Source: JACKJK01 sp046159835 (GTDB lineage Bacteria; Pseudomonadota; Alphaproteobacteria; Rhizobiales; Tepidamorphaceae). From it: a DNA stretch of 64,000 nt. The first letter of the stretch is position 1; each line of letters starts with the position of its first letter. Positions 17,307 through 26,694 of this stretch are shown in pieces. The DNA is taken from NCBI RefSeq assembly GCF_046159835.1, contig NZ_JBJXCY010000003.1, positions 1 to 64,000 of the forward strand. The letters run 5' to 3'. The notes beneath the pieces were generated by a model, which saw nothing but the letters and a program-made list of their open reading frames with translations, was not told the DNA's origin and made no database searches. A program made the position numbers and the translations under genes.

Positions 17307-18428
17307 CTATTCGCCCGCGCGCAACTGCGTCCACAATTCGTGGCGTTTCGCCTGAACTTCCGGCGCGCAGACCGGGACGGAGCGCAGGCGACTGGCATAA
17401 AGCTCCGGCATGTTCACCGCGTCATCCTCGCGCAGGACCTTGTCCATCAGCTCGGCGGACCCCTTCACCGTGTTCATGTAGCCGGTGAAGTTGGAGGCGG
17501 CGGCCGCGTTCTTCGGATCGAGCATCCAGTTGACGAAGGTGCGGGCGGCCTCGGCGTTCTTCGCGCCCTTCGGGATCACGAAATTGTCCTGCCACCAGTT
17601 CAGCCCTTCGATCGGGTAGACGTAGGTGACGCCGGGAAGCGACCGGCGCACCTTGTGAGCCGACGTATTCCACTGCATCTGCGCGCCCACCGCGCCGGAC
17701 ATCAGCCGGGTGATGGTCGCATTGGAATCATAGGTGGCGACATTCGGCGCCTGGCGCTGCAACAGGTTGAAGATGCGCGTCTGCTCTTCCTCGTCGGCCG
17801 TGCAGGGATCGAGGCCAAGATAGAATGCGGCGGCGGCAAACACCTCGACCTCGTCGTCGAGCATCCCGACCTTGCCCTTCAGGGCTTCGGGAACCTCGAA
17901 CAGCATCGACCAGCTGTCCTGCGGCTTGAAATCGCCGAGCGCAGACTGGTCGTAGGAAAAGCCGACCGTGCCCCAGAGATACGGGGCGCTGAATTCGCGC
18001 GCCGGATCGTAGGGCGGTGCATCGTGGGGGGCTGCGATGTTGGCGACATTCGCCATGTCGGCCACGTTCATCGGCTCGGCCATGTCGGTCTTGATCATCA
18101 GTTCCACAGCATAGTCACCGGGCACCACGAGATCGTAGCCGTGGTCGGGATCGGCGATCCGCTCGATCATCTTCTCGTTGCTGTCGTAGATGTCGAGGTC
18201 GACGCGGATGCCGGTTTCCTCGGTGAAACGGCGCAGCAGGTCCGGCGGCATGTAGTTCGGCCAGATGTAGAGCGACAGCACCTCCCCCTCGGCGGGCGCT
18301 GCCTCCTCGTCCTGCGCGCTGGCCTGCAGGGGGAACAGGGCGAGCGCGATCAGCGTGGCGATCAGGGCGGGCAGCGAGGCGAAGCGGCGCAATGTCATGG
18401 CAGCGAAAATGGGTCGCGGGGTGCGCAT
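17307..18428 (-). CDS. Periplasmic spermidine/putrescine-type ABC binding protein (PotD/PotF-like)
   Basis: 373 residues from the ATG at 18428; ATG at 18398 is an alternative. A signal peptide ends near LFPLQASAQD. The mature protein starts EGEVLSLYIWPNYMPPDLL, the usual PotD/PotF opening, and has DIYDSNEKMIERI, VPGDYAVELMI and, late, IPKGAKNAEAARTFVNWML. It should bind polyamines or a similar cation in the periplasm. No permease or ATPase gene is near, so it may serve a transporter encoded elsewhere or have a sensing role. It lies 13 bases after mprF and is probably co-transcribed with it. Confidence 0.88.
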   Translation of the reverse strand: MRTPRPIFAAMTLRRFASLPALIATLIALALFPLQASAQDEEAAPAEGEVLSLYIWPNYMPPDLLRRFTEETGIRVDLDIYDSNEKMIERIADPDHGYDLVVPGDYAVELMIKTDMAEPMNVADMANVANIAAPHDAPPYDPAREFSAPYLWGTVGFSYDQSALGDFKPQDSWSMLFEVPEALKGKVGMLDDEVEVFAAAAFYLGLDPCTADEEEQTRIFNLLQRQAPNVATYDSNATITRLMSGAVGAQMQWNTSAHKVRRSLPGVTYVYPIEGLNWWQDNFVIPKGAKNAEAARTFVNWMLDPKNAAAASNFTGYMNTVKGSAELMDKVLREDDAVNMPELYASRLRSVPVCAPEVQAKRHELWTQLRAGE

Positions 18429-18441
18429 GTACAAGTGCGCG

Positions 18442-21027
18442 TCAGGCCGAAGAGGTCTCGGCGCGGAAATTCAGCCCCGTGCGGCGCGGCGGCGGGTGGC
18501 CGGTCAGCAGGGTCGCCGCATCGAGCACCGCCGCACTCAGCGGAATGCCACCCGTCGAGGCGAGGTAGCGCGGCTGCAGGTCCGTCCCGAAGGATTCCAT
18601 GAAGGCGCGCAGCGCATCGGCATCGGGGAAATGCCCGCCGTGAGACCAGAAGCCGGGGCCTGCATGTTTCAGGGCCGGCGCCAGCAGCAGCGTGTCGAGG
18701 CCCTTGGGGGGAATGAGTCCGAGCCGCAGCGTCTGCGCGCCGATGCGCGCCGCGTGCGACAGCGCCGTTTCCACCAGAACCCGCAGCAGGGCCTCGCGGT
18801 CTTCCTCTTCAGCCTCGCGCGACAGGCGCAGCAGGTCGAGGACCGCTTCGCCGGTGCGCGAGTTCCAGACAACGGCAAAGCCTTCCACCTGCTTGCCGCG
18901 CTTGAGCAATACGAGGTCGCCGCGCGCCTCGCCGGTCGCGTCAAGTTGGCCCTGCAGCACGCCCTTCTCGGCAAAGGGATGGCGCTGCTGCCAAGCGGCG
19001 TCGATTTCCAGCAGGCGGGCGCGCGGGACGCTCGGTTCGCGCTCGCTGGCTGTCTCCACGCTCCAGCCCTCGGGCAAGGCGATGTCGCGGCTCAGGCCGT
19101 CGGTACAGGGCAGGCTCGCGCGGTCGCCGATATGCGACAGCGACAGCCCGATTTCCTCCAGCGCCTTGCCGTCGGACTCCGCGACGTTGAAGAAAGCCGG
19201 AATGCCGCCTTCGGCTTCGGCCAGTTCGCGGAAGCGCCACAGCAGGCCGGGTATCGCGTCGGGCGCGCCCTGCGGCATGCCGATGGCAAGCCAGGTTCGC
19301 CGCTGCACCGCGTACATCAGGAAGGCCGTGTCGGCGTCATCGACCAGGAAGCGCTTGTCGCCGGCAAAGGCGAGGCGGGCCGTCGGATCGGCCGAGCGTC
19401 GCACGATGGCGCGCACCGCGTGCGGGATGACGGGCGGCGTCAGCGCCGGCTCGTGCAGGCGCAGGGCCGTGACCGCGACGAAAACCACGGCCACGATAAC
19501 GACGGCCAGCGAGGTGCGCATGAAGCGCGCGGCGTTCTCGTCCGCCCCGTAGCGCAGCAGCGCCTGCGGATCGAGGCCGTGCTGGCCGTAGGCGAGGACG
19601 CCGAGCCACAGCGTGAAGCCGATGACCGTGATGATGACGGCGATCCACGGGGCGGAATAGGTCTGCGAGCGCACCCGGCCCCGCCGGGCGAAGCCGCGCC
19701 GCGTGCCGAGCAGCACGAAGAGCGCGAAGACGAGGATGCCGGCTTCCTCGAAGTCGAAGCCGCGCAGGATCACCGCGAAGATCGCGACACCAAGCGCGAT
19801 GACGGCGAAGCGCCAGGCGCGCGTCAGCCGCCGGAACAGCCCGCGCGACAGTATGACGAGCGCAACGCCGGCAAGGCCCGCCGCGAGGTGGGCGAAGTCA
19901 CGCAGCCAGACCGGCACGAGACCGGCAAGCCACGGAAAGTTGGGAAGGTTGGGCGTCGCAGCCCCCGACAGCAGCACCAGCGCGCCGCAGGCCAGCACCA
20001 CGACGCCGAGCAGCTGCGGGGCCGCAGCGCCGCCAACGACCAGCGCCCGGTCGCCCATGCGCCGCGCGACGCCGCCTGGGTGCAGTGCCTCGTTGAGGGC
20101 GAACAGCCCGGCGGCCACGCCGAGCGGCAGCAGGTAGTAGACGCAGCGGAACAGGATCAGGCGGCCAAGCAGCACGTCGGGGGGCGCATAGGGCAGCGCC
20201 AGCAGGATCATCGCCTCGAAGACGCCGATGCCGCCGGGCGTATGGGCCAGAATGCCGAGCGTGATGGCGGCAACGAAGATGCCCGCGAAGGTCGTGTACT
20301 CGACGCCGAGTTCCTCCGGCATCAGCACATAGAGTGCGGCGGACGCGAACACGATGTCGGTGACGGCGATGCCGATCTGGCCAAGAGTCAGCCCGGCACC
20401 GGGAAGACGCAGGCGGAACCCGCGCACCATGACCGCGCGCTGCTTCCACGACACCCAGATGCAGTAGATCGCCAGCAGGCCCAGCATCGTGAAGCCGATC
20501 AGCCGGTTGAGCGAGATCGGCAGCCGGTCGATGGTTGCCAGCGTGTCCGGCTCGACGCAGAGCGCGATGCCGAGTGCTGCCAGCGCACCGAGCATGAATG
20601 TCAGCGTCGAAATGCCGGTGAGCGCGGCGATGTCGACCGCCGTCAGCCCCTCCAGCGAGTAGATGCGGTAACGGATCGACCCGCCGGTCAGCAGCGCCAG
20701 CCCGATATTGTTGGAGAAGGCATAGCTGGTGAAGGAGGCGAGCGCCGTGTGGCCGTAGGGCACCTTGAGGTTGAGGTGCTTGAGGGCGACCGCGTCATAG
20801 CCGGTCAGCGTGATGTAGCTGAGCGCGGTGAACAGGATGGAGAGCAGCAACGCATCGCGCTCGACGGAAGAGAACGCGTTGAGCACCTCGCCGATCTTCA
20901 CGTCGGCCAGCAGGCGGTTGAGCGCGAACAGCGCCGCGCCGAACACGATCAGGCTTGCGCCCGCCGCGATCCAGCGAAACAGCCTTTCGCGCGCCGCCGA
21001 GGACTGCTGGGCCGCGATCTCGGTCAT
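18442..21027 (-). CDS. mprF: Bifunctional phosphatidylglycerol lysyltransferase/flippase MprF
   Basis: 861 residues. The N-terminal part has many membrane helices typical of the MprF flippase, including SYAFSNNIGLALLTGGSIRYRIY and LGILAHTPGGIGVFEAM. The C-terminal third (about 540-850) is the soluble aminoacyl transferase domain, with RLAFAGDKRFLVDDADTAFL, GRALMYAV-like positions, and WGMPQG-like segments. It transfers Lys (or Ala) from aminoacyl-tRNA to phosphatidylglycerol and flips the product, which lowers membrane charge and gives resistance to cationic peptides. The next gene downstream encodes a polyamine-type binding protein. The amino acid used cannot be inferred safely. Confidence 0.92.
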   Translation of the reverse strand: MTEIAAQQSSAARERLFRWIAAGASLIVFGAALFALNRLLADVKIGEVLNAFSSVERDALLLSILFTALSYITLTGYDAVALKHLNLKVPYGHTALASFTSYAFSNNIGLALLTGGSIRYRIYSLEGLTAVDIAALTGISTLTFMLGALAALGIALCVEPDTLATIDRLPISLNRLIGFTMLGLLAIYCIWVSWKQRAVMVRGFRLRLPGAGLTLGQIGIAVTDIVFASAALYVLMPEELGVEYTTFAGIFVAAITLGILAHTPGGIGVFEAMILLALPYAPPDVLLGRLILFRCVYYLLPLGVAAGLFALNEALHPGGVARRMGDRALVVGGAAAPQLLGVVVLACGALVLLSGAATPNLPNFPWLAGLVPVWLRDFAHLAAGLAGVALVILSRGLFRRLTRAWRFAVIALGVAIFAVILRGFDFEEAGILVFALFVLLGTRRGFARRGRVRSQTYSAPWIAVIITVIGFTLWLGVLAYGQHGLDPQALLRYGADENAARFMRTSLAVVIVAVVFVAVTALRLHEPALTPPVIPHAVRAIVRRSADPTARLAFAGDKRFLVDDADTAFLMYAVQRRTWLAIGMPQGAPDAIPGLLWRFRELAEAEGGIPAFFNVAESDGKALEEIGLSLSHIGDRASLPCTDGLSRDIALPEGWSVETASEREPSVPRARLLEIDAAWQQRHPFAEKGVLQGQLDATGEARGDLVLLKRGKQVEGFAVVWNSRTGEAVLDLLRLSREAEEEDREALLRVLVETALSHAARIGAQTLRLGLIPPKGLDTLLLAPALKHAGPGFWSHGGHFPDADALRAFMESFGTDLQPRYLASTGGIPLSAAVLDAATLLTGHPPPRRTGLNFRAETSSA

Positions 21028-21051
21028 TCGGGGTGGCCCTCCTGCGGCCGG

Positions 21052-22380
21052 TCAGCCCTTGCTGACCTTTTCCTCGCGAAGCTCCGACACGGCATTGGCA
21101 TGGGCATCGAACCCTTCGTAGCGCGCCAGTTCGCGGGCATGGGGCGCGAGCGCCCGGTAGCCTGCTTCCGACAGGTGCGCGATGGTCTGCCGCTTCATGT
21201 AGTCGAAGACGGACAGCGGGGAAGCGGTGCGTGCGCCCCCTGAGGTAGGCAGAACGTGGTTGGGGCCAAGCACGAAGTTGGCAATCGAGACGGCCGAATG
21301 TTCGCCCAGCAGGATTTCACCCGCGTGACGCAGGTCCGAGAGATAGGGCCACGGGTCTGCGGAATGCACCATCAGGTGTTCCGGAGCGTAGTCGTTGACG
21401 AAACGGCAGGCCGCCGCGCGGTCCGGCGCGATGAGGATGCCGCCGTTCTCGCCCGACAGCACGGCGGAGGCGAACGCGATGCGCTGCTCGCTCATGTGGC
21501 CGTAGAGCGTCTCGATGTCGCCGGCGACGGCCTTCGCCATCGCCTCGTCTTCGGTGACGAGGTAGACGGAGGAATCGTCGCCATGCTCGGCCTCGTTGAG
21601 GGTGTCGAGCGCGACCTTGCGGACGTTAGCACCGGCATCGGCCAAGACGATGGATTCGCTGGGACCGGCGGGTGAACCGGGGTCGATGCGCCCGGCCAGC
21701 AACCGCTTGGCCGCCATGAACCAAGGGCTGCCGGGACCGACGATCTTGTCGCAGCGCGGCACGCTCTGCGTTCCGTAGGCGGCAGCGGCAACCGCCTGCG
21801 CGCCACCGGCCTTGTAGACCTTGGTGATGCCGGACAGCTGGCAGGCATAGAGTGTGGCGTCATCGAGACCGCCATCTGGCGTCGGCGGCGTCAGCACCAC
21901 GATCTCCTCGACGCCCGCGACAACGGCGGGAATCGTCGTCATCAGCGCAACGGAGGGGAACGCGCCCTTGCCGCGCGGCACGTAGCAGGCAACAGCGCGG
22001 ATCGAGGTCCAGCGCTCGCCCGCCAGCACGCCCGGCGCCATTTCCTTGATCCACATGTCTTCCGGCATCTGCGCCTCGTGGAAGCGGCGGATCGCGTCTG
22101 CGGCAAAGCGCAGCGTTTCCTTGATGCCGTCCTCGAGACGCGCCTCGGCGCGTTCGAAGTCCGCAGCCGTCGCCATCACCGCGCCGGGCTGAACCGTCGC
22201 GCCATCGAAGCGCGCGGCGCAATCGATCAGGGCCGCGTCGCCGCGTTCCTTCACGTCGGCGATAACCGGGCGAACCTGCTCCATGTAGGGTTCGAGGTCG
22301 TCCTCGGTGCGGCTCAGCAGTGCGGCATAGGCCGCCTCGTCCAGCTCGGCGAGGCGCAGGATGCGCGGGCTTGTCGGCAT
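21052..22380 (-). CDS. Histidinol dehydrogenase family protein (HisD paralogue)
   Basis: 442 residues from MPTSPRILRL; a longer start adds 18 residues of doubtful value. It is clearly of the HisD fold: RAVACYVPRGKGAFPSVALM, GGAQAVAAAAYGT, KIVGPGS, GRIDPGSPAGPSES and APEHLMVHS with the Glu/His base pair. The last zinc ligand is kept in YEGFDAHANAV. However, the zinc-ligand Asp of the normal GDY..G.NHVLPT motif is replaced by Asn (IANFVLGPNHVLPT), and no his genes are adjacent. It could be a hydroxyl-to-acid dehydrogenase of another pathway, as for the HpsN-type paralogues. It lies upstream of mprF on the minus strand and diverges from sqdB. Confidence 0.82.
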   Translation of the reverse strand: MPTSPRILRLAELDEAAYAALLSRTEDDLEPYMEQVRPVIADVKERGDAALIDCAARFDGATVQPGAVMATAADFERAEARLEDGIKETLRFAADAIRRFHEAQMPEDMWIKEMAPGVLAGERWTSIRAVACYVPRGKGAFPSVALMTTIPAVVAGVEEIVVLTPPTPDGGLDDATLYACQLSGITKVYKAGGAQAVAAAAYGTQSVPRCDKIVGPGSPWFMAAKRLLAGRIDPGSPAGPSESIVLADAGANVRKVALDTLNEAEHGDDSSVYLVTEDEAMAKAVAGDIETLYGHMSEQRIAFASAVLSGENGGILIAPDRAAACRFVNDYAPEHLMVHSADPWPYLSDLRHAGEILLGEHSAVSIANFVLGPNHVLPTSGGARTASPLSVFDYMKRQTIAHLSEAGYRALAPHARELARYEGFDAHANAVSELREEKVSKG

Positions 22381-22627
22381 GATCTCGATGCTTTCGGCAA
22401 TTCGTGCGTCAATTTGCGCGCACATTAGTCGCACGGGGGGCGAAATTCACCCCCATTCCCCCTGCCCGATTGCCGCATCGCGGCTTCTCGCCCGGTTTCG
22501 CGTCAACCATGCGTCGTTGGAAGGGTTTGGCGGCGGCGCGGAATATGCTTAAACCACCGAAAACAGGACAGAATGTTTCCGGCGGGCGCGAAAGACGCCA
22601 AGTCCGGGCAGGCGGGGTGAAAGTGTC

Positions 22628-23809
22628 ATGCGAATCATCATTCTTGGCGGCGACGGTTTCTGCGGTTGGCCAACGGCCCTGCACCTGTCGAAGCTCGGCC
22701 ACGAGGTCGTCATCGTCGACAACCTGTCGCGCCGCAAGATCGACGTGGAACTGGAAGTTGATTCCCTGACGCCGATCAGCCCGATGAGCGAGCGCATCGC
22801 CGCGTGGAAGGATATTTCCGGCCGCGACATCCGCGTCGAGACGCTGACGGTGGGCGAGGACTACGACCGCCTGCTGGGCCTGATCCGCGAAGTGGTGCCG
22901 GACGCCATCGTTCATTTCGCCGAGCAGCGCGCCGCGCCCTACTCGATGAAGTCGAGCTGGCACAAGCGCTACACGGTGCAGAACAACCTGATGGCGACGA
23001 ACGACGTGTGCGCGGCCATCGTGGAAGCGGAGATCGACGCGCATCTGGTGCATCTCGGCACGATGGGCGTCTACGGCTACGGCAGTGCCGGGATGCGCAT
23101 TCCCGAAGGCTACCTGCCGATCAAGCTGGAAACCGACGACGGCGAACTGATCGAGCAGGAAATCCTGTACCCGGCCAATCCCGGCTCGATCTACCACATG
23201 ACCAAGACGCAGGATCAGCTGTTCTTCCACTACTACAACAAGAACGACCAGCTGAAGATCACCGACCTGCACCAGGGCATCGTTTGGGGGACGCAGACCT
23301 CGGAAACGCGGCTCGACCCGCGCCTCATCAACCGTTTCGACTATGACGGCGACTACGGCACGGTGCTGAACCGCTTCCTGATGCAGGCCGCCGTCGGGTT
23401 CCCGCTGACGGTGCACGGCACCGGCGGGCAGACGCGCGCCTTCATCAATATCCAGGACACGGTGCGCTGCATCCAGCTGGCCATCGAAAACCCGCCGCAG
23501 ACGGGCGCGCGGGTGAACATCCTCAACCAGATGACCGAGACCCACCGGGTGCGCGACCTGGCGCAGATGGTCGCCGACCTGACGGGCGCGGAGATCGACT
23601 ATGTGGCCAACCCTCGACAGGAAGCCGACGAGAACGATCTTCACGTGAAGAACGACCGGTTCCTTGCCATGGGGCTTGAGCCGATCACGCTGGAAGGCGG
23701 GTTGCTCAACGAGGTGACGGAAATCGCGCGGCGCTACGCGGAGCGCTGTGACCGCTCCAAGATCCCGTGCCGTTCAGCCTGGAACCGGGCGCGCGCATCG
23801 GCAATTTGA
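22628..23809 (+). CDS. sqdB: UDP-sulfoquinovose synthase
   Basis: 393 residues. It makes UDP-sulfoquinovose from UDP-glucose and sulfite for the sulfolipid SQDG. The extended-SDR NAD motif is GGDGFCGW (8-15), the active site shows HLGTMGVYGYG and YHMTKTQ (YxxxK), and the region HFAEQRAAPYSMKS is diagnostic for SqdB/SQD1. HQGIVWGTQT and GGQTRAFINIQDTV also match. The sqdX/sqdD-type glycosyltransferase needed for the next step is not in the window. It diverges from the HisD-family gene. Confidence 0.95.
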   Translation: MRIIILGGDGFCGWPTALHLSKLGHEVVIVDNLSRRKIDVELEVDSLTPISPMSERIAAWKDISGRDIRVETLTVGEDYDRLLGLIREVVPDAIVHFAEQRAAPYSMKSSWHKRYTVQNNLMATNDVCAAIVEAEIDAHLVHLGTMGVYGYGSAGMRIPEGYLPIKLETDDGELIEQEILYPANPGSIYHMTKTQDQLFFHYYNKNDQLKITDLHQGIVWGTQTSETRLDPRLINRFDYDGDYGTVLNRFLMQAAVGFPLTVHGTGGQTRAFINIQDTVRCIQLAIENPPQTGARVNILNQMTETHRVRDLAQMVADLTGAEIDYVANPRQEADENDLHVKNDRFLAMGLEPITLEGGLLNEVTEIARRYAERCDRSKIPCRSAWNRARASAI

Positions 23810-23952
23810 GCACGGTCGGCCACCAAGTACGCCACTTTGCGCGCCGGATTGTTGACACCGGCGGCCTTAACCCTGTCATGTGATTCCTGACAGGGGCCGG
23901 GCGTGCGGCGGCGCGCATCCCGAGGCCCGGGGGCTTGGTGTACAATTCGAAT

Positions 23953-24486
23953 ATGAACCGGTTTCACGCGATACTGGCGCGGCGGGCAGTCGAGATTGGC
24001 GCGGACAACGCGCAAGCCCGCAAGGAGCTGTATGCCCGCACGCGCGCGCAGCTCGACGAGCTGATCGCCAAGGCCGACCCGCCCTTGTCCGCCTACCAGC
24101 GCCTGAAGCAAATGCAGGACCTGGAAACCGCGATCAAGGACATCGAGGCCCATCTCGACAAGCTGATCGCGGCGCGCAAGCCACCGGCAAACCCTGCACC
24201 GCCACAGCCGGCTGCCCCGCAGCCCCGCGAAGAAACCTACGAGCACCACGAGCCGCATCACGAACAGCCGCACCACGAACACCCACATCACGGCGGATCG
24301 ACGCGGCTGCCGCCGCGCCAGGGGCGAAACGTGGATGAGCTGCTCAATGAGTACGAGCAGAGCCGGCTGTCATTCGGGATCATCATGGCGATCATCGGCG
24401 GGCTGGCGATGCTGCTGATCATTGGCGTGATCATTGCGCTCGATCCCTCCTCGCTCGACGTCCTGCGCCGCAACCCCGGCCAGTGA
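23953..24486 (+). CDS. His-rich protein with C-terminal membrane anchor, unknown function
   Basis: 177 residues from MNRFHAIL; an in-frame GTG at 23935 adds six. Residues about 1-80 are a charged helix (RKELYARTRAQLDELIAKAD, DLETAIKDIEAHLDKLI), probably coiled coil. Then comes a Pro/Ala linker and a His/Glu stretch, including HHEPHHEQPHHEHPHH, that could bind Zn, Ni or Co. A hydrophobic helix (FGIIMAIIGGLAMLLIIGVIIAL) lies near the C-terminus. The helix-first half recalls regulators with a hydrophobic tail, but I recognise no family. It is 41 bases upstream of rmuC. Confidence 0.75.
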   Translation: MNRFHAILARRAVEIGADNAQARKELYARTRAQLDELIAKADPPLSAYQRLKQMQDLETAIKDIEAHLDKLIAARKPPANPAPPQPAAPQPREETYEHHEPHHEQPHHEHPHHGGSTRLPPRQGRNVDELLNEYEQSRLSFGIIMAIIGGLAMLLIIGVIIALDPSSLDVLRRNPGQ

Positions 24487-24527
24487 CAATCACGATGAGG
24501 CCGCACGAATCGCGCTAGACTCACGTC

Positions 24528-25733
24528 ATGCTCGATCTCGACACCGTCTTTCTCGCCTTCGGCGACTACACGCTGACCTACGCGCAGGCTCTCACCGGGG
24601 CCATCGCTGGCTTCTGCGCGCTCGCGCTGGTGGCACTGATCGCCATTCTCGCGGCGTGGCGCTCGGCCCGCACGCAAAAGGCCGCCGCGTACCAGCAGGC
24701 GACCGAAGACCGCATCCACGCGCAGGAACTGGAAACCCGGCTCGGCGAACTGACGCGCCAGCAGGCGGAGATGACCGGGCGCATGTCGACCATGGCGGAG
24801 GTCTTCGGGTCGCGGCAGTCGGAGCTGGCCAAGGGCCTGCGCGAGCAGCTCGACGGGTTCGGCCACCGGCTCGGCCAGAACATGACGACGCAGGCGCAGG
24901 CAACCCACGACAACCTGACCAAGCTGAACGAACGGCTCGCGGTCATCGACAACGCGCAGAAGAACATCACCGAACTGTCGCGCGACGTGGTCGGCCTGCA
25001 GGAAATTCTCTCCAACAAGCAGCGGCGCGGTGCCTTCGGGCAGGTGCGGATGGAGGCCATCATCGGCGACGGGTTGCCGAGCGATTCCTATACCTATCAG
25101 GCAACGCTTTCCAACCAGACCCGGCCCGACTGCCTGATCCGCATGCCGAACGGCGCGCCGGGCCTCGTGGTGGATGCCAAGTTCCCGCTGGAGGCCTTCA
25201 ATGCCTTCCGCGAGGCGGACAACGATGCCGACAAGAAGACGGCCTCGACCCGGCTGCGCAGCGATGTCGGCAAGCATGTGAGCGACATTTCCGAGCGCTA
25301 CTTCATTCCCGGCGAGACGCAGGACATCGCGCTGATGTTTGTTCCGTCGGAATCCATCTACGCGGAACTCCACGAATATTTCGAGGACATCGCCCAGCGC
25401 GCCTACAAGTCGCGCATCGTCATCGTCGGACCGAGCCTGCTGATGCTTGCGATCCAGGTTGTGCAGGCAATCCTGCGCGACCAGCGGATGCGCGAGCAGG
25501 CGCACGTCATCCAGCACGAGGTGACGAAATTGCTCGGCGACGTGGGGCGGCTGCGCGACCGGGTGCACAAGCTGCAGACGCATTTCGGGCAGGCGAGCGC
25601 GGATATCGAGCAGATCGTCATTTCCGCCGGCAAGGTCGAGCGGCGCGGGTCGAAGATCGAGAGCCTCGAATTTTCCGAAGAAGCAGAACCGCTGCCCAAG
25701 GCGATGCAGCGCACGCTGGCGGCAGGCGAGTAG
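24528..25733 (+). CDS. rmuC: DNA recombination protein RmuC
   Basis: 401 residues. An N-terminal membrane helix (about 22-44) is followed by a coiled-coil region (about 50-165) and the RmuC domain with a PD-D/ExK nuclease-like core. The domain includes RRGAFGQVRMEAII, RPDCLIRMPN, LVVDAKFPLEAFNAFR and IALMFVPSESIYAEL. RmuC is thought to limit DNA rearrangements; mechanism in alphaproteobacteria is unproven. It converges with recR, whose stop is 12 bases away. Confidence 0.93.
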   Translation: MLDLDTVFLAFGDYTLTYAQALTGAIAGFCALALVALIAILAAWRSARTQKAAAYQQATEDRIHAQELETRLGELTRQQAEMTGRMSTMAEVFGSRQSELAKGLREQLDGFGHRLGQNMTTQAQATHDNLTKLNERLAVIDNAQKNITELSRDVVGLQEILSNKQRRGAFGQVRMEAIIGDGLPSDSYTYQATLSNQTRPDCLIRMPNGAPGLVVDAKFPLEAFNAFREADNDADKKTASTRLRSDVGKHVSDISERYFIPGETQDIALMFVPSESIYAELHEYFEDIAQRAYKSRIVIVGPSLLMLAIQVVQAILRDQRMREQAHVIQHEVTKLLGDVGRLRDRVHKLQTHFGQASADIEQIVISAGKVERRGSKIESLEFSEEAEPLPKAMQRTLAAGE

Positions 25734-25745
25734 CCCGGTCTGCGC

Positions 25746-26351
25746 TCAGAACGGCCGGCGGGCGCGGATGGCCGCCGACAGGGTGCCTTCGTCGAGATAG
25801 TCGAGTTCACCGCCGACCGGCACGCCGTGGGCGAGCCGCGAGATGGTAACCCCAGTGCCTTCCAGCAGGTCGGTGATGTAGTGGGCTGTCGTCTGGCCAT
25901 CGACGGTCGCGTTCATCGCCAGCACGACTTCCGATATGCCGCCGGCCTTCACCCGCGCGATCAGCCCGGCGACGTTGAGATCGTCCGGGCCGACGCCATC
26001 GAGCGGCGACAGCGTGCCGCCGAGCACGTGGTAGCGGCCCGCGACCGCGCCGGCGCGCTCAAGAGCCCACAGGTCCGAAACCGTCTCGACGACGCAGATC
26101 AGCCCGGTTTCGCGGCGCGGATCGGTGCAGATGGCGCAGGGGTCGGCGGTATCGATGCTGCCGCACTGGCTGCAGATGACGATGCGGTCTGCCGCAACCT
26201 GCATGGCTTCGGCGAGCGGACGCAGCAGCGTGTCGCGCTTCTGGACGAGCGCCAGCGCAGCGCGCCGCGCGGAGCGAGGCCCAAGCCCAGGCAGGCGCGC
26301 GAGAAGCTGGATCAGCCGTTCGATTTCCGGCCCGGAGGCGGTGCCGCTCAT
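25746..26351 (-). CDS. recR: Recombination mediator RecR
   Basis: 201 residues. The N-terminal helix-hairpin-helix (LARLPGLGPRSARRAALAL) is followed by a four-Cys zinc motif (ICSQCGSIDTADPCAICTD), a Toprim domain (LICVVETVSDLWALERAG) and the C-terminal Walker-like segment. RecR works with RecO/RecF to load RecA at gaps. The order dnaX-ybaB-recR on this strand is highly conserved. Confidence 0.97.
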   Translation of the reverse strand: MSGTASGPEIERLIQLLARLPGLGPRSARRAALALVQKRDTLLRPLAEAMQVAADRIVICSQCGSIDTADPCAICTDPRRETGLICVVETVSDLWALERAGAVAGRYHVLGGTLSPLDGVGPDDLNVAGLIARVKAGGISEVVLAMNATVDGQTTAHYITDLLEGTGVTISRLAHGVPVGGELDYLDEGTLSAAIRARRPF

Positions 26352-26373
26352 GGATGCAGAGGCTTTCGCGCGA

Positions 26374-26694
26374 TCAGAAGAGCTTCATGCCGGGCGGCAG
26401 CGGCAGCCCGCCGGTCACTTCCTTCATGCGCTCCTGCATCGTCTCTTCCAGCTTGGTCTTGGCGTCGGCATGTGCCGCGACCAGCAGGTCCTCAACGATC
26501 TCGCGCTCCTCGGGCTTCATCAGGCTGTCGTCGATCTTCACCTGCTTGAGCATGCCCTTGCCGTCCATGACGAGGGACACGAGACCGCCACCGGCGCTGC
26601 CCTCGATCTCCGTCTCGGCAAGCTGCTGCTGCATCTCGGCCATCTTGGCCTGAAGCTGCTGGGCCTGCTTCATCATGTTGAACATGTCCTTCAT
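26374..26694 (-). CDS. ybaB: YbaB/EbfC family nucleoid-associated protein
   Basis: 106 residues. It opens with MFNMMKQAQQLQAKMAEMQ and contains VSLVMDGKGMLKQVKIDDSL and EREIVEDLLVAAHADAKTK, matching YbaB/EbfC throughout. These dimers bind DNA and help organise the nucleoid. The start overlaps the end of dnaX by four bases, so the two are coupled, with recR 22 bases further. Confidence 0.95.
   Translation of the reverse strand: MKDMFNMMKQAQQLQAKMAEMQQQLAETEIEGSAGGGLVSLVMDGKGMLKQVKIDDSLMKPEEREIVEDLLVAAHADAKTKLEETMQERMKEVTGGLPLPPGMKLF

Noticed and set aside
18355..21243. Open frame of 962 codons on the plus strand
   Set aside because: It is antisense to mprF and the sequence is rich in Arg, Gln and His, typical of shadow frames.
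21052..22380. Genuine histidine biosynthesis hisD
   Set aside because: The zinc-ligand Asp is replaced and there is no his gene context, so only the family name is given.
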